This document shows positions 31,580-33,323 of a stretch of 33,323 nucleotides of DNA, one piece after another. Both the position numbers and the translations under genes were made by a program. Within the stretch, counting starts at the first letter, position 1. Every line of letters starts with the position of its first letter. The notes beneath the pieces were generated by a model. The model was not told where the DNA came from and did not search any database. It saw only the letters and a program-made list of their open reading frames with translations. This DNA is from CAYHGV01 sp964356135 (GTDB taxonomy: Bacteria; Hydrothermota; Tepidihabitantia; CAYHGV01): contig CAYHGV010000024.1 in NCBI GenBank assembly GCA_964356135.1, positions 1 through 33,323 of the forward strand. Direction: 5' to 3'.

Positions 31580-32287
31580 ATGATAGACAAAGGTGAAACC
31601 CGCCAAATTACTCTCAATTTTAAAATTGGGGATTATTTCCCAGACGATGACAGAGGTTCCTATTTAATCTTTCCTCTACTTATGAGTTGGAATGATCTTA
31701 TATACATTTACCAACTCTGGTTGATAGATCGAGAAAGGCTTGATTCAAAGGAAGCAGTGGCAAAATCATTTTATTCATTTAGACTCCTTTGTTCCCATTT
31801 ACGAGAGGGAATAAAAACATTGGATGCAGTCGAAAATCAGCCAGAATTCAAAAAAATAATACAAAATCTTTCTGATGAAGGCAAAGAAAAACTTAGAATT
31901 CTCCATGATTACTATATCCCATTCGAAAATTCTTTAACGAAGAAACTCTTGGTTCCCTTAAGGAACACCGTGTTTCATTATAACAAGGGCGAAGAAGCAA
32001 TAAAAAAGTGCCTTTCTACGTTACGAGAGAAAAATTCCAGTATTGTAGTTGCAGATAAAAGAGCAGAAGCACGACTATTAGTAGCAGATGAAGTTGTTAC
32101 GTGCCATGTAGGAGAGATAATAAAAGAAATAGGTTTGACTCTAAAAGAAGCAATGCTTAAGGTTAATGAAATGGTTACTTGTTTCTTAGATTCTATAGAG
32201 CATTTACTTGTTGCGTACCTCGAGATGAAGGGTTTCCCTTTTGACAGTCCTGGAGAGCTAAGAAAAGAAAGAACAGGGATAGTTTAG
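31580..32287 (+). CDS. HEPN-like all-alpha protein of unknown function
   Basis: From the ATG preceded by AAAGGAGA (31567-31574) the protein has 235 residues. It is mostly helical, without signal peptide or transmembrane helix. The segment L-R-N-T-V-F-H-Y (Arg128, His133) fits the R-x4-H motif of HEPN domains, which in many defence and toxin systems forms an RNase site. Otherwise I recognise no family, and HEPN membership is an inference. The gene is clearly AT-rich compared with the ferredoxin-like gene before it, as is the protease gene that follows 83 nt later. This suggests a separately acquired pair. Confidence 0.7.
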   Translation: MIDKGETRQITLNFKIGDYFPDDDRGSYLIFPLLMSWNDLIYIYQLWLIDRERLDSKEAVAKSFYSFRLLCSHLREGIKTLDAVENQPEFKKIIQNLSDEGKEKLRILHDYYIPFENSLTKKLLVPLRNTVFHYNKGEEAIKKCLSTLREKNSSIVVADKRAEARLLVADEVVTCHVGEIIKEIGLTLKEAMLKVNEMVTCFLDSIEHLLVAYLEMKGFPFDSPGELRKERTGIV

Positions 32288-32335
32288 AATATTACGAATT
32301 ATGGAGTCAGACAGAAGGAAAGAATGAATTTCCTG

Positions 32336-32370
32336 TTGACAAAGAAGTAAAACTGGTTAAATTAAAAATC
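32336..32370 (+). promoter_or_regulatory. Predicted leaderless promoter of the trypsin-like protease gene
   Basis: TTGACA (32336-32341), a 16-bp spacer, TAAATT (32358-32363) and 7 nt lead to the ATG at 32371, with no Shine-Dalgarno site. The frame is open further upstream but holds no ATG, GTG or TTG. Confidence 0.6.
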
Positions 32371-33323
32371 ATGAACGGAGAGAACTCAACGGGGGATAAA
32401 GGAATTAGCTTTCCTCCATACTCAATCAACAATAAAGGCATAGATAGTCAGTCCCCCTTTTTTGCTATCAGTAAAACTAATCTGTTAATATTTCTTCTCT
32501 TAGCAATTGCATCGTTAACCGCCTTTCAAGAAAAAACAGCAGTTCAGATTAAAAACGAGTATGGAAAAGCAGTCGTAATGATAGCAACTTACCAAGAAGA
32601 GAACAAAATAGTCGGATTAGGAAGTGGTTTTATTGTTAGTGAAAATGGAGTAGTAGTTACTAATTATCATGTTATAGAAGGAGCCTATCCTGCCGCGATT
32701 AAACTACTGAACGGGGATATTTACGAAGATATTTCTGTTATAGACTATGACCCTCAGAGAGATATCGCAATAATCAAAATTAAGGGCTGGAATTTACCGA
32801 AAGTCGTTTTAGCTAACTCTGATAATGTTGAGGTTGGAGAGAAGGTCTATGTAATTAGCAATCCTGAGGGGTTAGAAAATTCTGTCTCCGATGGTTTGTT
32901 AAGTGGTATAAGAGATACTCAAAAAGGTTATAAATTGCATCAAATAAGTGCGCCAATTTCCCATGGTAGTAGTGGTAGTCCTGTTTTTAATACACAAGGG
33001 AAAGTGATAGGAGTAGTAACATCTTCATCTATTAAAGGTCAAAACCTTAATTTTTCAATTCCTATAAATTATGTTACAGGTATGATTGCTGATAGTCCCA
33101 AAATGACACTTGAAGAATTCGCACAAACATCAAAAGAGCATAAGGAACCGTTTACAGAAAAAATGAACAAATTAGCAGTCAGGGAGTATCTGGGTGAATT
33201 AGTTAATTTAACACAAAAATTTTTATTAGCCAGGGACCTCTTAATTGTAGCGTATGATAAAACAATTGAACCTCACACAACAAAATTCCAAATCGAAAAA
33301 TATGCAATATACCCTGGTATTTA
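32371..33323 (+). CDS. Membrane-anchored trypsin-like serine protease (S1C, HtrA-like), partial
   Basis: The first 317 codons are present and the 3' end lies right of the window. A hydrophilic N terminus of about 35 residues and one transmembrane helix (about 36-52, KTNLLIFLLLAIASLTAF) precede a chymotrypsin-fold protease. The triad is visible: His100 in T-N-Y-H-V, Asp131 in Q-R-D-I-A-I and Ser201 in H-G-S-S-G-S-P-V-F. V-G-L-G-S-G-F-I-V-S and G-V-V-V-T-N-Y-H are typical of HtrA/Deg-type proteases. No PDZ domain is seen up to the edge; after about residue 240 the sequence is helical and of unknown type. It is AT-rich like the HEPN-like gene before it. Confidence 0.85.
   Translation, partial: MNGENSTGDKGISFPPYSINNKGIDSQSPFFAISKTNLLIFLLLAIASLTAFQEKTAVQIKNEYGKAVVMIATYQEENKIVGLGSGFIVSENGVVVTNYHVIEGAYPAAIKLLNGDIYEDISVIDYDPQRDIAIIKIKGWNLPKVVLANSDNVEVGEKVYVISNPEGLENSVSDGLLSGIRDTQKGYKLHQISAPISHGSSGSPVFNTQGKVIGVVTSSSIKGQNLNFSIPINYVTGMIADSPKMTLEEFAQTSKEHKEPFTEKMNKLAVREYLGELVNLTQKFLLARDLLIVAYDKTIEPHTTKFQIEKYAIYPGI

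Overview
The window looks like a piece of chromosome from an uncultured, free-living, probably Gram-negative bacterium of the candidate-phylum or FCB/WOR-3 (Stahlbacteria) type. This is an inference from three things. There is an outer-membrane CBM9/DUF5916 barrel protein. Two secreted proteins end in FlgD-like/type IX-style sorting modules, one preceded by YPNPFN. The spacers are full of the 'accacagat.../cacggaagacacggaaa' family of dispersed repeats. No rRNA, tRNA or CRISPR array was recognised.

Layout, left to right. 1-2286 (-): start of an M16 peptidase gene and a DUF5916 outer-membrane protein. 2467-6716 (+): tRNA m1A58 methyltransferase, a single-domain UPF0016/GDT1 cation transporter, an Ig-like lipoprotein candidate and a membrane-anchored von Willebrand A protein. 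6759-7365: a small cassette with a GxxExxY gene and a row of mini-hairpins, bounded by inverted repeats. 7379-11142 (+): a RecQ helicase fused to a ComF-like phosphoribosyltransferase, then dprA, a probable DNA-uptake/recombination pair. 16747-11180 (-): a secreted subtilase, a secreted FG-GAP/VCBS protein and a short paralogue of part of the subtilase. 20862-17125 (-): APC permease, small membrane protein, UspA protein and a TrkA-type RCK protein. 27932-21350 (-): a heterodimeric ABC exporter whose two genes are separated by a repeat-made ORF, then a polytopic membrane protein and an ABC-F ATPase. 30203-28363 (-): a TrxB-fold flavoprotein and a short RlmN/Cfr-like radical SAM protein. 30915-33323 (+): a ferredoxin-like protein, then an AT-rich pair made of a HEPN-like helical protein and a trypsin-like protease cut by the window edge.

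Two themes run through the window. First, at least six starts share a leaderless promoter layout: a TTGACN -35 box, a 16-17 bp spacer and a TATAAT-like -10 box ending 5-7 bp before the ATG, with no Shine-Dalgarno. Other genes, mostly inside operons, carry ordinary AGGAGG-type sites. Second, several families of short palindromes keep their arms complementary while the arm sequence changes. These are a 60-bp x4 array with alternating arms between the ABC subunit genes (25921-26156), 19-nt mini-hairpins before the GxxExxY gene with a further copy inside a coding sequence, and 21-nt palindromic repeats in the RecQ-ComF linker. One promoter-plus-start-codon segment of the ABC operon also has a second copy in front of the flavoprotein operon (27901-28120 versus 30215-30436). 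These repeat and expression features are the most unusual content. The metabolic and transport genes are otherwise of known families.
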